The notes beneath the pieces are model-generated. The model was not told where the DNA came from. It saw only the letters and a list, made by a program, of their open reading frames with translations, and searched no databases. DNA of 57,713 nt from the IMG/VR virus record IMGVR_UViG_3300023184_003134, positions 1-57,713 of that record; one strand, written 5' to 3'. Origin of the DNA: a virus. The position numbers and the translations under genes are program-made. Of the stretch, positions 28,869 through 38,190 are shown one piece after another; within the stretch, counting starts at the first letter, position 1, and the number at the start of each line of letters is the position of its first letter.

Positions 28869-30074
28869 TTAGTTATATGAATGAACTTTTGTTTTGAAAG
28901 TTTTATTTTCTATTTTACCACCGCCATCTATATCACTTACAATAATATTCAAATCCTCAGTATAATCTGTATATTTTTTTTGAGTCGAACCAAATATAAC
29001 AGAACCAATTGCTATAACTCCAATAGCCGCCCATCCGATTGGCCCTATTGCTGCTAACCCAATACCAACTGCACCTAATACCGAAGCTGCCGCACCGGTT
29101 GCTACTATTGCAAAATTTGCCGCCGCTGATACTGCTGCAATTGCTGCAACCGCATTTGCTGTGTTTTTTAATCCCTTATTTTTTGGCGATGGCACCGCGT
29201 ATATGTTTGGTTTATCAAATGTAATTCTTTTTGTTTCATTTGCTTTTAGCGTAAGTGTAGATGGAATTAAAAAGAATAATTGATTTACATCTACTTTTAT
29301 ATCTTTAGGTCCTGCTACTATATCAACATAATTAGAACTCCACCCAGTTGCATAAGATGCCGGTCCTTTTACTTTTTTTCCACCATCACTTAAATCCATA
29401 TCATATGCATATCCTTGACTTGCATTTTTAGAAGGGTCACCTTTTTCCCAAACTAATGTTGATAATTGACCTGTTGAAACCCCACCCGCTGCTACTGCTT
29501 GTACTTTAGCACTTAATTGTTGTTGGGCTACTTGTAAACTTGCATTTGCCTGTGCTAATAAATTGTTTAATGTATCTATTTGTTTAATCAATGCATTCTT
29601 TTGTGCGGTCAAACCACTATTCTCTGCTTCTAATGTAGTTCTTTCTGTTGCTTCATTAATTGCTTTAGTTAATGATGTTGTTAAGTTAGTTCTTAATTCT
29701 AATGTTGTTTGTTGTACTGAACTTATTGTATTTTCTAATTTAGCATTTGTAACTCTTAAATTATCATTTGATATATACAACGAACTACTATCCGATGTTA
29801 ATGTTTGTACTTTTGCTGTTAAATCGGTTACCTCTTGTTGTAATGTATTTATTTCATTTTGTAATATTACACTTTGTGATACTTCTGCATCATATACTGG
29901 TTTAGGAACTAAATCTAAATTAACATCCGGCATTCCATTTATTAATTCAGTAACTTTAATATCTACTGCTTTTTCTAATTGAGAAGCATTATATTGGTCA
30001 ATGTATAATTTAGTAGAAACAGTTTTATCTGGTTGCAAATCACTTAATGTAATGTATGTTTTATCTATTGCCAT
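28869..30074 (-). CDS. Coiled-coil protein with a long hydrophobic Ala/Gly region
   Basis: 401 residues. Residues of about 55-190 form a long coiled coil (LQNEINTLQQEVTDLTAKVQ and repeats). Residues of about 300-365 are a continuous hydrophobic, small-residue stretch (AAIAAVSAAANFAIVATGAA, then GPIGWAAIGVIAIGSVIFGS) that could cross or fuse with a membrane two or three times. The final 35 residues are polar. A virion protein with buried hydrophobic helices may help the tail pass the host membrane, but this is inference. The start overlaps the stop of the preceding gene as TAATG. Confidence 0.75.
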   Translation of the reverse strand: MAIDKTYITLSDLQPDKTVSTKLYIDQYNASQLEKAVDIKVTELINGMPDVNLDLVPKPVYDAEVSQSVILQNEINTLQQEVTDLTAKVQTLTSDSSSLYISNDNLRVTNAKLENTISSVQQTTLELRTNLTTSLTKAINEATERTTLEAENSGLTAQKNALIKQIDTLNNLLAQANASLQVAQQQLSAKVQAVAAGGVSTGQLSTLVWEKGDPSKNASQGYAYDMDLSDGGKKVKGPASYATGWSSNYVDIVAGPKDIKVDVNQLFFLIPSTLTLKANETKRITFDKPNIYAVPSPKNKGLKNTANAVAAIAAVSAAANFAIVATGAAASVLGAVGIGLAAIGPIGWAAIGVIAIGSVIFGSTQKKYTDYTEDLNIIVSDIDGGGKIENKTFKTKVHSYN

Positions 30075-31186
30075 TATTTGTAAATATCAAATGTACCTAT
30101 TTCAAAAATTTCGTCATTATCACTAGTAATTGATTTTACTAATAATGTATAATTTCTACCAACTGGCCAATTTTGAAAATTTAATTTTATTAAACTATTA
30201 AATTGACCTTTTATAACTTTACTATTATCTGAATATCCTATAATTGTTTCTTTTGTTAATGTATCAATCACACTATAATATGCGGTGGTTGGTAAATAAT
30301 ATTTTACTTGGTATGCAAATGTAGAATTAAATTGTTTTATTGGATATAATTCTCTTGCCTCAATTTTAAGTGTTACTTTTTGTGCTTCTTGATACGCTGT
30401 TTTCAAATTTGGTGAATAACATCTATAAGAAACATCATAACTACTACTATTAATAAAATCAGTAATTGTTGTTAAACTACCGGTAACACCTACACTATCT
30501 ACATATGATATTACTAATTTAGGTTGATATATTGTATTAGTTTCTGTTGAGAACATTTTAATACTACCATAATCAACCGAATCATTTTCTTTATCAGTTG
30601 GAAATTTAAGTATAATACCATTATTTGTTATACTACCACTATTCCATTTTCTAACAAATGCAGTTACATCTAAATTAATATCTTCTATTGTGTATTGGAA
30701 CGATTGTGAGGATACCGAAGATGTAAACCATGTTCCACCAAGGCCAGTTTGAGAACCGGTTGTAAAGGCGTTAAAACTAGCTCCTTGACCTGCTACATAT
30801 GTATTGTTCCAAATACTAGAAGTATTATCTCCATTTTTATAATACCAAGTAGCACCATTGGTTGTAATGTTATCAAAACGAGTACCAGTACCATTCTCCC
30901 AACTTTGAGAAATTGGATATGCTTCTATATTAAATCTAGCAGCAATTTCGTCTGCCTTAGTTATTTTTAATTGTAATGATGCAGTAAATGAACCACTTGG
31001 TATTGTACCATTTGCTAAACTTTTAGATATTTCGGTAGTATTAAACTGAATTAAAACTCTACTCATATCTTGTGTATCGCCATAATATACTTTTGATAAT
31101 TCCAACATTTCGTCTATACCGGTGTTTTGGTAAGGTTGTTGTAAGTATATAGTTGCATCTTGTGATGCTGTATAAAATAATATCAT
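30074..31186 (-). CDS. DNRLRE-like virion protein
   Basis: 370 residues. The N-terminal 200 residues resemble DNRLRE-type beta domains: SQDATIYLQQPYQNTGIDEM, then MSRVLIQFNTTEI, SFTASLQLKITKA and a matching strand set ending in TNTIYQPKLVISY. The last 130 residues are a separate beta module. No signal peptide. It overlaps the gp6-like gene (TAATG type junction) and the coiled-coil gene. DNRLRE domains are found in surface and carbohydrate-related proteins; here it probably decorates the baseplate. Confidence 0.7.
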   Translation of the reverse strand: MILFYTASQDATIYLQQPYQNTGIDEMLELSKVYYGDTQDMSRVLIQFNTTEISKSLANGTIPSGSFTASLQLKITKADEIAARFNIEAYPISQSWENGTGTRFDNITTNGATWYYKNGDNTSSIWNNTYVAGQGASFNAFTTGSQTGLGGTWFTSSVSSQSFQYTIEDINLDVTAFVRKWNSGSITNNGIILKFPTDKENDSVDYGSIKMFSTETNTIYQPKLVISYVDSVGVTGSLTTITDFINSSSYDVSYRCYSPNLKTAYQEAQKVTLKIEARELYPIKQFNSTFAYQVKYYLPTTAYYSVIDTLTKETIIGYSDNSKVIKGQFNSLIKLNFQNWPVGRNYTLLVKSITSDNDEIFEIGTFDIYK

Positions 31187-33042
31187 TATAATGCTCTCCC
31201 TTTAATATCAGTATTAGGAAACTTCAATTCAAAAATAGAAGGGTCTAATGATGGATATACAATTTTATTCTTTGTTGCTGTTTTAATATCATACTCATTT
31301 AAAGAATGTGTTTCATCACATATATTATAAATTTCTAATTTAGGAATTGTTGAAACCCCATCTACATTTGCTAATTCTAATTCTAACTCACCTAAATTAA
31401 TTGGTTGGTTAATTTTTCTATTGTAGATATTAAAATAATTTGTTATTGATTGAATACAATTTAATACAACTTCTCTTTTGTTATAATTTGAAAATGTTGT
31501 TATTTCAAAGTTTACTCCAATGTTAATAATATAACCATCTAATATATTAACTGCATCGGTAATCAATCTATAATCGTTTAAATACGTTTTAAGGTTGTTT
31601 TTAGTTGCTGTATTTAATTGGGTAAGGTTTCCATTAGCATCATATCCTAATGTGAACATATTGATTGCAAATGGGTTATTATTGGTATCTTGTTCTACAT
31701 ATACTTTAGCAATACTACCAAACGATGCATCCATTGATAACGCTCTAACCTCATAATCCTGTTTTGTTACTGCTCTATTTTGTGATGCGAAATTTGCAAT
31801 TGCATTTTCTCTAATCTCATCTAATGTTTCTAATCCTCTACCACCCGTTGCAGCAACTAAATTATCTACTGCTATTGATGCTTTTGCATTTTCATATAAA
31901 GTTGCATTAACCGATGAAAATGATAATAAATCTTCATCAAATTCTATTGAAGTAATTGTTCTTAATTCATTTGATGCTACATTGGATGAAATACCACCAC
32001 CACTTAAATATTTTATAGTAACATCTCCAACCGGTGCAATACCATAGGTAGATGTTTTTAAGAAATTAGATGGGTCAAATGATTCTTCTAATCTACTTAT
32101 TGAATTGTTTAATCCTAATCCTACATTTTTAGTATTAGGTACAATCATTTCGTTAGCTGTATCTTCACTTGCACCACCAAATCTTAATTGAATATTATCT
32201 AAATCAGTTACTCTAGTTGTAAATCTATGTGGAGTTTTTATTAACTTTAAATTATATGGTGTATCACTACTATCAGATGCCAATGTTTGGTCAAATATAG
32301 ATGCGTTTGCTTCTTTTATATAAACCATTTCTTGTGCTAAATAAGGAACTTCATAATAAGTAGTTTCATTTACTTTTACTGATTGTATTTTTATAAATTG
32401 TGAATCAGTAATGTTTATGGTTGGGTTTGCTTTAAATGAATTTATACTCGTATCTAATGTAATTGTAGTTGCACTTATTACCTTAACTTGTTTTGTTAAT
32501 AAATAGAATTCAGGGTTACCCGCGTTTTGTGTTAGTACTGATATTGTTCTATTTGTTGCATCGGTAAAATCAACCATATCCATTGTTATAAATGTAATAT
32601 CATTTGTTTTTGATTTAACTTGCATTCCTTCTTTTATCTTAACACAATAATCATAATCGGGCTCAAACCCAGCACCACCTGCTATTGTTTTGGAAGGTAC
32701 TTGTTGATATATCGTTAAAGTAGTTATGGATGGTCTACTAATTTTAGGAACATATCCAAAGTTTTGAGCGTGAGTAAGAATGTTTTTATAATTACTAGCT
32801 ACATTGATAAACGATTCTTTTAATTGAGCATCCGTATAATAAGAAAGAACATCACCTACATATGCGGCCTGTTCCATAAACATCATACCAGGAGAGGCAT
32901 CCGTAAAATCAGAATTAGTGTTTGGGAAATAAGTTTTAGTAAATTCAATTAATGCTTGTCTTAAAGAAGCAAAATCTCTATTTACATATTTAATGTCTTT
33001 TTTATTTGTAGACCAACTCTTATCTATTGGATTAAGTGCCAT
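31186..33042 (-). CDS. Baseplate wedge protein, gp6-like (baseplate J family)
   Basis: 618 residues. The N-terminus closely follows T4-type gp6: DIKYVNRDFASLRQALIEFT, then PNTNSDFTDASPGMMFMEQA and YVGDVLSYYTDAQLKESF, with FGYVPKISRPS next. The C-terminal half has TGGRGLETLDEIRENA and NRAVTKQDYEVRA, the J-type block. gp6 dimers form the wedge ring that transmits the sheath contraction signal. It lies directly after the gp25-like gene, the same order as in many contractile phages. Identification is firm. Confidence 0.93.
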   Translation of the reverse strand: MALNPIDKSWSTNKKDIKYVNRDFASLRQALIEFTKTYFPNTNSDFTDASPGMMFMEQAAYVGDVLSYYTDAQLKESFINVASNYKNILTHAQNFGYVPKISRPSITTLTIYQQVPSKTIAGGAGFEPDYDYCVKIKEGMQVKSKTNDITFITMDMVDFTDATNRTISVLTQNAGNPEFYLLTKQVKVISATTITLDTSINSFKANPTINITDSQFIKIQSVKVNETTYYEVPYLAQEMVYIKEANASIFDQTLASDSSDTPYNLKLIKTPHRFTTRVTDLDNIQLRFGGASEDTANEMIVPNTKNVGLGLNNSISRLEESFDPSNFLKTSTYGIAPVGDVTIKYLSGGGISSNVASNELRTITSIEFDEDLLSFSSVNATLYENAKASIAVDNLVAATGGRGLETLDEIRENAIANFASQNRAVTKQDYEVRALSMDASFGSIAKVYVEQDTNNNPFAINMFTLGYDANGNLTQLNTATKNNLKTYLNDYRLITDAVNILDGYIINIGVNFEITTFSNYNKREVVLNCIQSITNYFNIYNRKINQPINLGELELELANVDGVSTIPKLEIYNICDETHSLNEYDIKTATKNKIVYPSLDPSIFELKFPNTDIKGRAL

Positions 33043-33043
33043 A

Positions 33044-33469
33044 TTATATTGTTACTGTTAATACATCAACAGTTGGTACTGCTGAAAAATTGATTGAATA
33101 TTTTAATTCTAAGTTTACTAAATGTTTATCTTTATTATCATTATTATTATCAAAAATTATTGATTCTATTGTAACATATGGTAAATAGGCTGATACCGCG
33201 TTTGTGATTGCAGTTTCTATTCCAATTTCAAAATCACCTTCCATATATGGTTCAAATATGAATTTTCTTAATGGTGTTCCAAATTTAGGATTAGCTAATC
33301 TTTCACCGGGCTCAGTTAGTATCAAATTTTTTAAGTTTGATTTAATTTGATTTTTTGTAGTATAGTTTACTGCAAAATAACCATTGTTAGCACCACCAAT
33401 AGGTAATGATACTCCAACACTTTTATCTTGTGTATCTATTACAAATGTTTTCTCTAACTGATATGCCAC
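33044..33469 (-). CDS. Baseplate wedge protein, gp25-like (GPW_gp25 family)
   Basis: 141 residues, about the size of T4 gp25 (132). The family block LILTEPGERLANPKFG is followed by TPLRKFIFEPY, which includes the conserved EPGER segment. The N-terminus (SVGVSLPIGGANNGYFAVNY) and final strands also fit. gp25 is a core wedge component that nucleates sheath assembly. It starts 5 bases after the preceding gene and ends one base before the gp6-like gene. Confidence 0.92.
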   Translation of the reverse strand: MAYQLEKTFVIDTQDKSVGVSLPIGGANNGYFAVNYTTKNQIKSNLKNLILTEPGERLANPKFGTPLRKFIFEPYMEGDFEIGIETAITNAVSAYLPYVTIESIIFDNNNDNKDKHLVNLELKYSINFSAVPTVDVLTVTI

Positions 33470-33474
33470 CTGTG

Positions 33475-33936
33475 TTACCCCTTATTGAATTTTTTTACCA
33501 ATTGTGAATAATCTCTTGTCATCGCTTTCATAACTGATTGTGCTGCTTCTGGATTTCTTCTTGCTGCCATTGCCATCTTATGTTCTAATGGAATACCACT
33601 TTCTTCTTGTCCTTGTAAATAAGAACCATATTCAGATTGAGTTCCACCTATTGCTGCTTCGGGTTGTGAGTATTCTCTAAAATTATCTCCATATCCTAAA
33701 TCGGCAGGTGAAATCATAGGTCTTGCTGCTTGTGGTTTTTGTCCATATTGGATTGTGCCATAGCTACCATCATCTTTTGATTTAAATTCGTAACTTTCGT
33801 TCACTTGTTTCTTAGGTGTTTCAATTTGTTCATTTAACACTTCGTGAACAGCATTTCGTATTTCTTCTTTAAGAGTTTTTTTAATATCCTCTCTTAATAC
33901 TTTTACTAATGCTTTGATTAATTGTGTTTGGTCCAT
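33475..33936 (-). CDS. Helical N-terminus protein of unknown function in the baseplate operon
   Basis: 153 residues. The first 40 residues form an amphipathic helix (IKALVKVLREDIKKTLKEEI), the middle is Gly/Gln/Pro-rich and probably disordered, and the end is again helical (AARRNPEAAQSVMKAMTRDY). No known family. It precedes the gp25-like gene by five bases. A 39-base gap upstream contains only AT-rich sequence with no element I trust. It may be a minor tail or assembly protein. Confidence 0.65.
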   Translation of the reverse strand: MDQTQLIKALVKVLREDIKKTLKEEIRNAVHEVLNEQIETPKKQVNESYEFKSKDDGSYGTIQYGQKPQAARPMISPADLGYGDNFREYSQPEAAIGGTQSEYGSYLQGQEESGIPLEHKMAMAARRNPEAAQSVMKAMTRDYSQLVKKFNKG

Positions 33937-33975
33937 AAAATTGTTTTTTCTATATATAATTATTGTTTTTTCTAA

Positions 33976-34728
33976 TTATGGTTTCTTATCTGTAATAAAT
34001 TCTTTTTTGATAAACCCACCATTATTATTATTATCTTTAGCAAACACCCAATCTGTATCTATTTTAGTAATTGATACTTCTATACCCGCCTCAAATGTAG
34101 TTTTTAAAGTCAATTTGGTTTCATTTGGTACTGAATATACCTTTGTACTTTTGGCTATATATTTGGCTTTTGGTTCAACTACTTTAAATCCTTGCCATTG
34201 AATCATTCCTGGTCCTGGTGTTCCTAATGGTGGATATAATGATATAGTACTACATAATCCTTGAATTGTAGCTAAATGAATTTTTGCAAATGATGTAAAT
34301 GTTTTAGCAAATATTCTAACATTTTTCATTGGTGGAATTTTTGTCTTTACCCAAATTCCAGGATTAACTACACTATTATCTGTTACACCGATATTTGTAG
34401 TAGTTCCTGGTGCGGGTATCATTGGTATAAAAAATGTTGTAAGTTTTGCACCACTCCAATATGCAACAACAGCATCTCCTAACATATTAAAATATAAATC
34501 GTAAAGTGCCGGTGTTAAAGCTGCTGCCGAAGTTAAGTTTGCAATTTGTACCATTGAATACATAAAATCTTTATTACCATTTAATATTGTGTTAAATGTA
34601 ACTACATCCACTCCACGTTTAATACATTCATCATATTTGTTTGTAAAAAATTTAGCAAAGGTATCGGGACTTTTAAATCCAATTTCCATTTGCTCTACAA
34701 TTTCATTTTCAAATTGTTTCCAAGACAT
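33976..34728 (-). CDS. Tail-associated protein with SH3-like C-terminus
   Basis: 250 residues. The N-terminal 190 residues are unassigned, with a Pro/Gly-rich middle (IPPMKNVRIFAKTFTSFAKI, PPLGTPGPGM). The last 55 residues read as an SH3b-like fold: TKVYSVPNETKLTLKTTFEA and KIDTDWVFAKDNNNNGGFI. SH3b domains often bind peptidoglycan or polymers. It directly follows the spike gene with a one-base overlap, a place where T4-like phages keep hub or spike partners. No hydrolase motif is visible. Confidence 0.65.
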   Translation of the reverse strand: MSWKQFENEIVEQMEIGFKSPDTFAKFFTNKYDECIKRGVDVVTFNTILNGNKDFMYSMVQIANLTSAAALTPALYDLYFNMLGDAVVAYWSGAKLTTFFIPMIPAPGTTTNIGVTDNSVVNPGIWVKTKIPPMKNVRIFAKTFTSFAKIHLATIQGLCSTISLYPPLGTPGPGMIQWQGFKVVEPKAKYIAKSTKVYSVPNETKLTLKTTFEAGIEVSITKIDTDWVFAKDNNNNGGFIKKEFITDKKP

Positions 34729-36035
34729 TAGATTAAGTAATTATTTTTAGAAAGAGTTGATTTTAATTGTGCTTTAATAGTAGTTAATTGTGTTCTATAT
34801 TGTGGTAAAATTCCACCAGCAATACTTGGTCCCATATACGTTTGATATTGTACATTATTAATAACATCTATTAATTGTCCTAATAAATCTATTAATTTGT
34901 TACCCAATATAGCCTGTTGGTCTGCATTATCTTTACCATGAAATACTTTACCACCACTACTAACCGATAATATAACATTTTTATTATTTTTAGCATTTAT
35001 TTCAATATTTCCATTTTGAGAAATAAGTTTATACCCCTTTTCAGTATCTATCGTAACAATATCATCGGTAAAGATACTAAATGTTTTTTTACTAAATAAA
35101 AATGTTTCAGCCGTTTTTGAGGAAAGAATTACTCTACCACTATTAACAACTAATTGGTCACCTATTAATTGGTCAGATGATGGATATGTATTATTTGCTT
35201 CTTTACTAACTTTTATTGTTGCTGTAAATAATGTTTTATATTTCCCTGATGTTATTTGAATTGAAGTTCCATCTTTATTTATATCTTCACTTACTACATC
35301 ATAAACTTTTTTATTTTGATTATCCGAGTTCTCACCATTACGAATTAGAATAGCAGGATATTGTGTTCCATTTTCTTTATCATCATGTAGGTAACCACTA
35401 AAACGAATTGAATGACCAAATCTACCCTGTAAAAGAGTATCTCCTTCATTTAATTGTAATTGGTGTGTTTTTAAATTACGTTTAAAATATTTACCTGCAA
35501 ACCCATTTTTAATAGTGGTGTTTGTACCTTTATTTTGATTACTATCTGAAATACCTACTGAACTAATTTCATTTAAATTATCTACACCATTATCGCCATT
35601 ACTATCTTCATTTGATTGTTTTGTATTTATTGCAGTTAATGCAACATTTGTATTAAAATTTGGTGAATTTTCTGTTGTAATTTTTTCGTAATAAGTGTTA
35701 TCTGCTAATTTATGTAATTTAACAATTTCACCAATAACGGGTAATGATAAAAATTGTCTACTAATTGGAAAAGCATGGGGTAAATTGTCTTCATTTGTTT
35801 CTGCTCCTATTCCAATATTTCTATAATAAATGGCACCATAATACAAACCATCTTTATCTATGTAGTTGTTTTTATCTATTTCTGCATACAATTTATTTTG
35901 TTCAGGTAATTTTGGTTTAATATCTGTCATATTCAATATAACAGAATGTACAATTGCTATATCAAATAAATCTGCTCTTGAATTTGGTAGTAACGCTGGT
36001 CCTTGCTGTACCGATGTAAAATAATTTTCTGGCAT
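34728..36035 (-). CDS. Baseplate central spike protein, gp5-like without lysozyme
   Basis: 435 residues. The N-terminal half is an OB-like beta domain (ISRQFLSLPVIGEIVKLHKL; then GDTLLQGRFGHSIRFSGYLH). The C-terminal half carries short beta-prism style repeats (KGYKLISQNGNIEINAKNNK, NVILSVSSGGKVFHG), as in phage spikes, and ends with a helical segment. T4 gp5 also has a lysozyme domain, which I cannot find here. It is the likely trimeric needle under the tail tube. It follows a small gene with a one-base overlap. Confidence 0.75.
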   Translation of the reverse strand: MPENYFTSVQQGPALLPNSRADLFDIAIVHSVILNMTDIKPKLPEQNKLYAEIDKNNYIDKDGLYYGAIYYRNIGIGAETNEDNLPHAFPISRQFLSLPVIGEIVKLHKLADNTYYEKITTENSPNFNTNVALTAINTKQSNEDSNGDNGVDNLNEISSVGISDSNQNKGTNTTIKNGFAGKYFKRNLKTHQLQLNEGDTLLQGRFGHSIRFSGYLHDDKENGTQYPAILIRNGENSDNQNKKVYDVVSEDINKDGTSIQITSGKYKTLFTATIKVSKEANNTYPSSDQLIGDQLVVNSGRVILSSKTAETFLFSKKTFSIFTDDIVTIDTEKGYKLISQNGNIEINAKNNKNVILSVSSGGKVFHGKDNADQQAILGNKLIDLLGQLIDVINNVQYQTYMGPSIAGGILPQYRTQLTTIKAQLKSTLSKNNYLI

Positions 36036-36457
36036 TACTTATTTCCTAATGTTTCTTTCAATGATTCAATTTCAAATTCTAAATCTTCAATCTTATCATC
36101 CGTATTACTTTCTATGCTCCTAGCCGTAATCTCTATTTCATTTAACAATTGTTTCTTATCATCTTCACTTAACCAACCTTCATCACCCACTTTCTTAGTG
36201 TTTGCCAATACTAACTTTTGTGCTATATTTGCAATTTTAATTAGATGGTCATCGTTGGTTATACTTGCTTCAATTAATTGTGTAATGATAGGACCGATAG
36301 TAATTACATCGGTTGGTTTTGTAACTAACTTTCTCATTTCTTCTATTAATGATGAAATGTTTTTCTTTTTGCTTTGTTGATTTTCGTAAATATCACCTAA
36401 GATATCACTAAATGTTTTTCCCTTAAATAAAGGAAAATTCATGTCTATATTTGCCAT
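36035..36457 (-). CDS. Small helical protein heading the baseplate operon
   Basis: 140 residues, almost entirely helical. It has an N-terminal segment PLFKGKTFSDILGDIYENQQ, a central helix (TIGPIITQLIEASITNDDHL) and a C-terminal coiled coil (DKIEDLEFEIESLKETLG). No family recognised. It overlaps the spike gene by one base and has an exact ATATTTATAA element 10 bases upstream, so it appears to be the first gene of a late transcript containing spike, gp25-like and gp6-like genes. Confidence 0.7.
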   Translation of the reverse strand: MANIDMNFPLFKGKTFSDILGDIYENQQSKKKNISSLIEEMRKLVTKPTDVITIGPIITQLIEASITNDDHLIKIANIAQKLVLANTKKVGDEGWLSEDDKKQLLNEIEITARSIESNTDDKIEDLEFEIESLKETLGNK

Positions 36458-36467
36458 AAAGTCTTTT

Positions 36468-36477
36468 TTATAAATAT
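36468..36477 (-). promoter_or_regulatory. ATATTTATAA element at the head of the baseplate operon
   Basis: Exact 10-mer in the 35-base gap after the carbamoyltransferase stop (36493), 10 bases before the ATG at 36457. This is the best placed candidate for a late promoter, since it separates the host-promoter unit encoding the late sigma factor from the baseplate genes. Confidence 0.55.
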
Positions 36478-36492
36478 TGTATATTTAAAAAC

Positions 36493-38190
36493 TTACTTAC
36501 TAATCAAATAGTTACCCAATACTAAGTAATCCATTTCACAATCGTAAAAGGTTTTAATAGCTGTTGTAGGGTCTAATACCATTGTTTGACCTCTAAGATT
36601 GAATGAGGTATTGAGTAGGATAGGATAACCACTTAGTTTTTCAAATTTCTTAAGTAGTGTAAAAATATGTGGATTGAAAGTAGAACGAACTGTCTGAACT
36701 CTTGCGGTTTCATCGGCGTGGGTAATAGATGGTAATCCTGCAATAAATTTATCTTTAACTTTAAATACTTGATTCATATACGGAACTTCTTGTCCTAACA
36801 TCTCAAAGTATTTACTTGCATCTTCTGCCGTAACCATTGGTGCGAAAGGTCTAAATCCTTCTCTCTTTTTAATTACTCTATTTACCTTTGGTTTAATATC
36901 TTTAATTGTTGGGTTGGCTAATATAGAACGATGTCCTAATGCTCGTTGTCCAAACTCACTACCATCTTGAAACCATCCTATAATTGCACCATCATTGATT
37001 AAACCAGCTACCTTTTCTATTAATGGATTATAATTTTCAAATCTTTTTACTTTTTCTTTTGGAACTAATTTAGCAATCGCAGATATAAAATCTGCTGCCC
37101 CATATGAAGGTCCTAAAAATGGTGTTGAATTTTCTACTCTTTTTTGTGTAGGATTAGATTGATAATACACAAATAATGCACACCCAATAGCAGAACCTGC
37201 GTCAGAGGGTGCTGGTGGAACATATACGTTCTTATAAGGAGTTTCTATTGTTATCTTACCATTTGCTAATCCATTATATGCACACCCACCACTCAAACAT
37301 AAATTGTCTTGTGGGTAATGTTTATAAAAGTTATTTAACATTTGGAAAAATAATCTTTCGTAATGTGCTTGTAATGAAAATGCAATATCCATATAAGCCG
37401 GCTCTAATTCACTTTCGGGAACTCGCGGTGCTATATTAAATAGTTCTGCCAACTTAGAAGTAAACATCCCTTTTTCTGAATAATGGAATGAAAAATACTT
37501 CATATCCAATTCTAACTTATTACCATTTAGTTTAGCAATCTTTTCAAATTGTTCTCTATATAAATCGTTTTGATTACCATACGCCACTAATCCCATTACT
37601 TTGTATTCACCACTATTTGGTTTGAATCCTAAAAATGAAGTAACACTTGCATATAATAATCCTAATGAATGTGGAAAGTAATTTCTCTCCAATGGTTGTA
37701 TGTATCTACCTTTTAAACCTAATCCTAATATTGCTGTTTCGTTTTCACCCACACCATCTACGGAAAATAAATGTGCTTCGTTAAATGGTGATGTGTAGAA
37801 CGAATATGCTAAATGTGATATGTGATGTTCTACATATTCTATTGAACCTTTATATCCTAATTGTGTACGAATAATATCTTCAATGTTATTATTCTTTCTC
37901 CAAAATATAAGTTTCTTAGTTAAAAGGATTGTTTTAGGAAAATATCTAAACCACTGTTCTTTAAATCTTTCGTATTTTTTCTTAGGGTCTTCGTACCAAA
38001 CAATTTTATCTATTTGCTTAATCTTTAATTTGTTTTGTTTTAGAATCCACTTAATGGAATTGATAGGAAATCTTTGGTCGTGCTTTTCACCTGTAAATCG
38101 TTCTTCTTCTTGTGCCGATACAACTTTGCCATCTACAATCAATGCAGCTGCTGAGTCGTGGTAAAATGCTGATATCCCTAATATTCTCAT
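36493..38190 (-). CDS. O-carbamoyltransferase, NodU/CmcH/TobZ family
   Basis: 565 residues from the ATG at 38190, which forms ATGA with the sigma-factor stop; a TTG seven codons upstream is rejected. The N-terminal domain has MRILGISAFYHDSAAALI and AQEEERFTGEKHDQRFP, with conserved His and Asp residues. The middle has LSGGCAYNGLANGK and PPAPSDAGSAIGCALF. The C-terminal YrdC-like part has QDGSEFGQRALGHRS, REGFRPFAPMV and LLNTSFN. The family moves a carbamoyl group from carbamoyl phosphate, through carbamoyl-AMP, to a hydroxyl on a sugar or antibiotic. The target here may be a glycan or modified nucleobase. Length and motifs are complete. Confidence 0.92.
   Translation of the reverse strand: MRILGISAFYHDSAAALIVDGKVVSAQEEERFTGEKHDQRFPINSIKWILKQNKLKIKQIDKIVWYEDPKKKYERFKEQWFRYFPKTILLTKKLIFWRKNNNIEDIIRTQLGYKGSIEYVEHHISHLAYSFYTSPFNEAHLFSVDGVGENETAILGLGLKGRYIQPLERNYFPHSLGLLYASVTSFLGFKPNSGEYKVMGLVAYGNQNDLYREQFEKIAKLNGNKLELDMKYFSFHYSEKGMFTSKLAELFNIAPRVPESELEPAYMDIAFSLQAHYERLFFQMLNNFYKHYPQDNLCLSGGCAYNGLANGKITIETPYKNVYVPPAPSDAGSAIGCALFVYYQSNPTQKRVENSTPFLGPSYGAADFISAIAKLVPKEKVKRFENYNPLIEKVAGLINDGAIIGWFQDGSEFGQRALGHRSILANPTIKDIKPKVNRVIKKREGFRPFAPMVTAEDASKYFEMLGQEVPYMNQVFKVKDKFIAGLPSITHADETARVQTVRSTFNPHIFTLLKKFEKLSGYPILLNTSFNLRGQTMVLDPTTAIKTFYDCEMDYLVLGNYLISK

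Noticed and set aside
29563-29982. Open frames on the plus strand, the longest 139 codons
   Set aside because: They lie wholly inside better minus-strand genes and show no recognisable motif; the whole window is coded on one strand.
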